A DNA stretch of 64,000 nt from JADHZC01 sp964409505. GTDB lineage: Bacteria; Pseudomonadota; Alphaproteobacteria; Rickettsiales; Rickettsiaceae. A program made the position numbers and the translations under genes. Below are positions 63,117 through 64,000 of the stretch, piece after piece. Where the stretch lies: NCBI GenBank assembly GCA_964409505.1, contig CAYPDK010000009.1:18474-82473 (forward strand), given 5' to 3'. Positions within the stretch are counted from its first letter, which is position 1. Each line of letters starts with the position of its first letter. The notes beneath the pieces were generated by a model, which saw only the letters and a list, made by a program, of their open reading frames with translations, did not search any database and was not told the origin of the DNA.

Positions 63117-64000
63117 ATGAAAAAAATTTTGTTAACAGCAGCAGCTGTAAGCACTTTGGTTTCTTCTAGTGCTTTTGGAATGGATAAAATTTATGGACAA
63201 TTTGCTCTTGAAGGAGGTTTCGGTATTCCCGGAGATAAGTTTCTTCCTAAAGATGGCGTGAGTAGGTCTTTTGCTTGGGGAGGAAGTATTGAAGGTGGAT
63301 ATCACATTACTAATGCATTTTCTGTTGGTTTGTCTGTTGGGTACTTTAAGAATGGCTTTAAAACATCAGATGGCTCATCTCTTAGTATAGAGGAGGTTTT
63401 TAAAAATGACTATTCTCCTATGTCAGGGCTTAGTCTTGGAGAGGGGTTTGTAGACTCATTAACCAAACAGGTCTCAGAAGGTGATCAAAAAGGGAGAAGT
63501 GCATTGTTATCAGATGAGTACAAAATTCCGGCAAATACTTATGTAACTACAACCCTACCTACAGTAACGTATGAAGGTGCCGCGGACGCGTCCATGACAC
63601 TTACATTATCAAATGCTGGAACAAATGTTCAGCTGTTTGACACAGCTGATATGGCAAACTTTGTTCGGACTAATGGGACACTGGATTCGAATAAAAGTTA
63701 TGTAGTAAAGTTGAGCCCAAATATTAATCCTAATAATCTCGAAACAACTGTACCTAAGCTTGCTAGTGATGCTAAATATGAAGAGTTTAAGAAGGTAAAG
63801 GATGCATTAGGTAAGAAGATTATTAAATTAGATTTTCGTTCGTCATCTATTCCTGTAATGGTGAATCTTAGGTATAATTTTGCCGATTTAGGGCCTGTTA
63901 AGTTTTTTGTTGCAGGTGGTGCAGGGATCTCTTTCAATAGTGTAGTACTGGACCAAAAAGCAGATTCTAAAGAGATGTTTAAAGTTCTGAATGATAATGC
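63117..64000 (+). CDS. P44/Msp2-like outer membrane beta-barrel protein (cut by window edge)
   Basis: The frame is open from ATG 63117 to the end of the window (294 codons), so the 3' end is missing. An AAAGG precedes the ATG. The signal peptide MKKILLTAAAVSTLVSSSAFG is followed by barrel-like strands: IYGQFALEGGFGIPGDKF, WGGSIEGGYHITNAFSVGLSVGYF, and later PVMVNLRYNFADLGPVKFFVAGGAGISF. These resemble surface_antigen_2 proteins of Anaplasmataceae and Midichloria relatives. Residues about 80-235 form an insert with no barrel character and some codons rare for this genome (GCC GCG GAC GCG TCC near 63579). Exposed-loop variability is inferred. Confidence 0.75.
   Translation, partial: MKKILLTAAAVSTLVSSSAFGMDKIYGQFALEGGFGIPGDKFLPKDGVSRSFAWGGSIEGGYHITNAFSVGLSVGYFKNGFKTSDGSSLSIEEVFKNDYSPMSGLSLGEGFVDSLTKQVSEGDQKGRSALLSDEYKIPANTYVTTTLPTVTYEGAADASMTLTLSNAGTNVQLFDTADMANFVRTNGTLDSNKSYVVKLSPNINPNNLETTVPKLASDAKYEEFKKVKDALGKKIIKLDFRSSSIPVMVNLRYNFADLGPVKFFVAGGAGISFNSVVLDQKADSKEMFKVLNDN

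Overview
The window is AT-rich, gene-dense bacterial chromosome. It looks alphaproteobacterial and probably belongs to Rickettsiales, with a Midichloria-like lineage as the best guess. The evidence is a Mg-type HemB, the DUF2066-perM-hdaA and lgt-midA neighbourhoods, a MipZ-type division ATPase, bacterial homologues of the mitochondrial complex I factors NDUFAF5 and NDUFAF7, and a secreted beta-barrel surface protein of the P44/Msp2 kind at the right edge. Many Rickettsiales lack flagella, but this window carries fliR, flhB, motA and motB, as described for Midichloria relatives. Taxonomy is inferred from gene content only. No phage, transposase, CRISPR array or defence island was seen.

Layout. 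0-2.5 kb: start of rnd, ftsB and an NfeD-like gene on the minus strand, diverging from a two-BON lipoprotein and rlpA. 2.5-8 kb: tyrS, fabZ, recA and the fatty-acid cluster fabG-acpP-fabF. 8-11 kb: trhO and hflK-hflC (minus). 11-15.3 kb: mrp, a phasin, an EamA transporter with an MlaC-like gene, and RNase P RNA. 15.3-19.2 kb (minus): esterase, motB, motA, tadA and a cation-efflux gene. 19.4-22.8 kb (plus): znuC-znuB-hemB and rplU-rpmA, followed by a structured, comparatively GC-rich non-coding stretch. 23.4-34.6 kb: phaB, lpdA, an LpoA-like lipoprotein, folD-cysQ, glyA, topA-dprA and a peroxiredoxin. 35-40.6 kb: bamA-lepB-rnc-era-fliR. 40.6-47.1 kb (minus): hdaA, perM, a DUF2066 gene, grpE, sodB, flhB, plsC. 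47.4-58.3 kb: trpS-tamA-tamB, pepA-mipZ, a gene split by one in-frame stop, and an NDUFAF5-like gene. 58.3-62.2 kb (minus): lgt, midA, cupredoxin, FTR1 permease, yciB. Then tRNA-Gln, about 680 bases of non-coding DNA, and the open-ended surface protein.

How it fits together. Envelope biogenesis dominates: BamA, TamA/TamB, LepB, Lgt, MlaC, RlpA, BON lipoprotein, an LpoA-like protein and PlsC. Division and replication control is represented by FtsB, MipZ, HdaA and YciB. Metal handling comprises ZnuBC with a cation exporter across one divergent control region, and an FTR1/cupredoxin iron-uptake pair. A phasin and an acetoacetyl-CoA reductase suggest polyhydroxybutyrate storage. Apart from the cases flagged in the findings, the genes are intact.

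No clearly novel multi-gene system was found. The best candidates for follow-up are the structured region at 22767-23380, the unrecognised exported gene split by a stop at 56684-57409, the variable-looking insert in the terminal surface protein, and the scattered flagellar genes.
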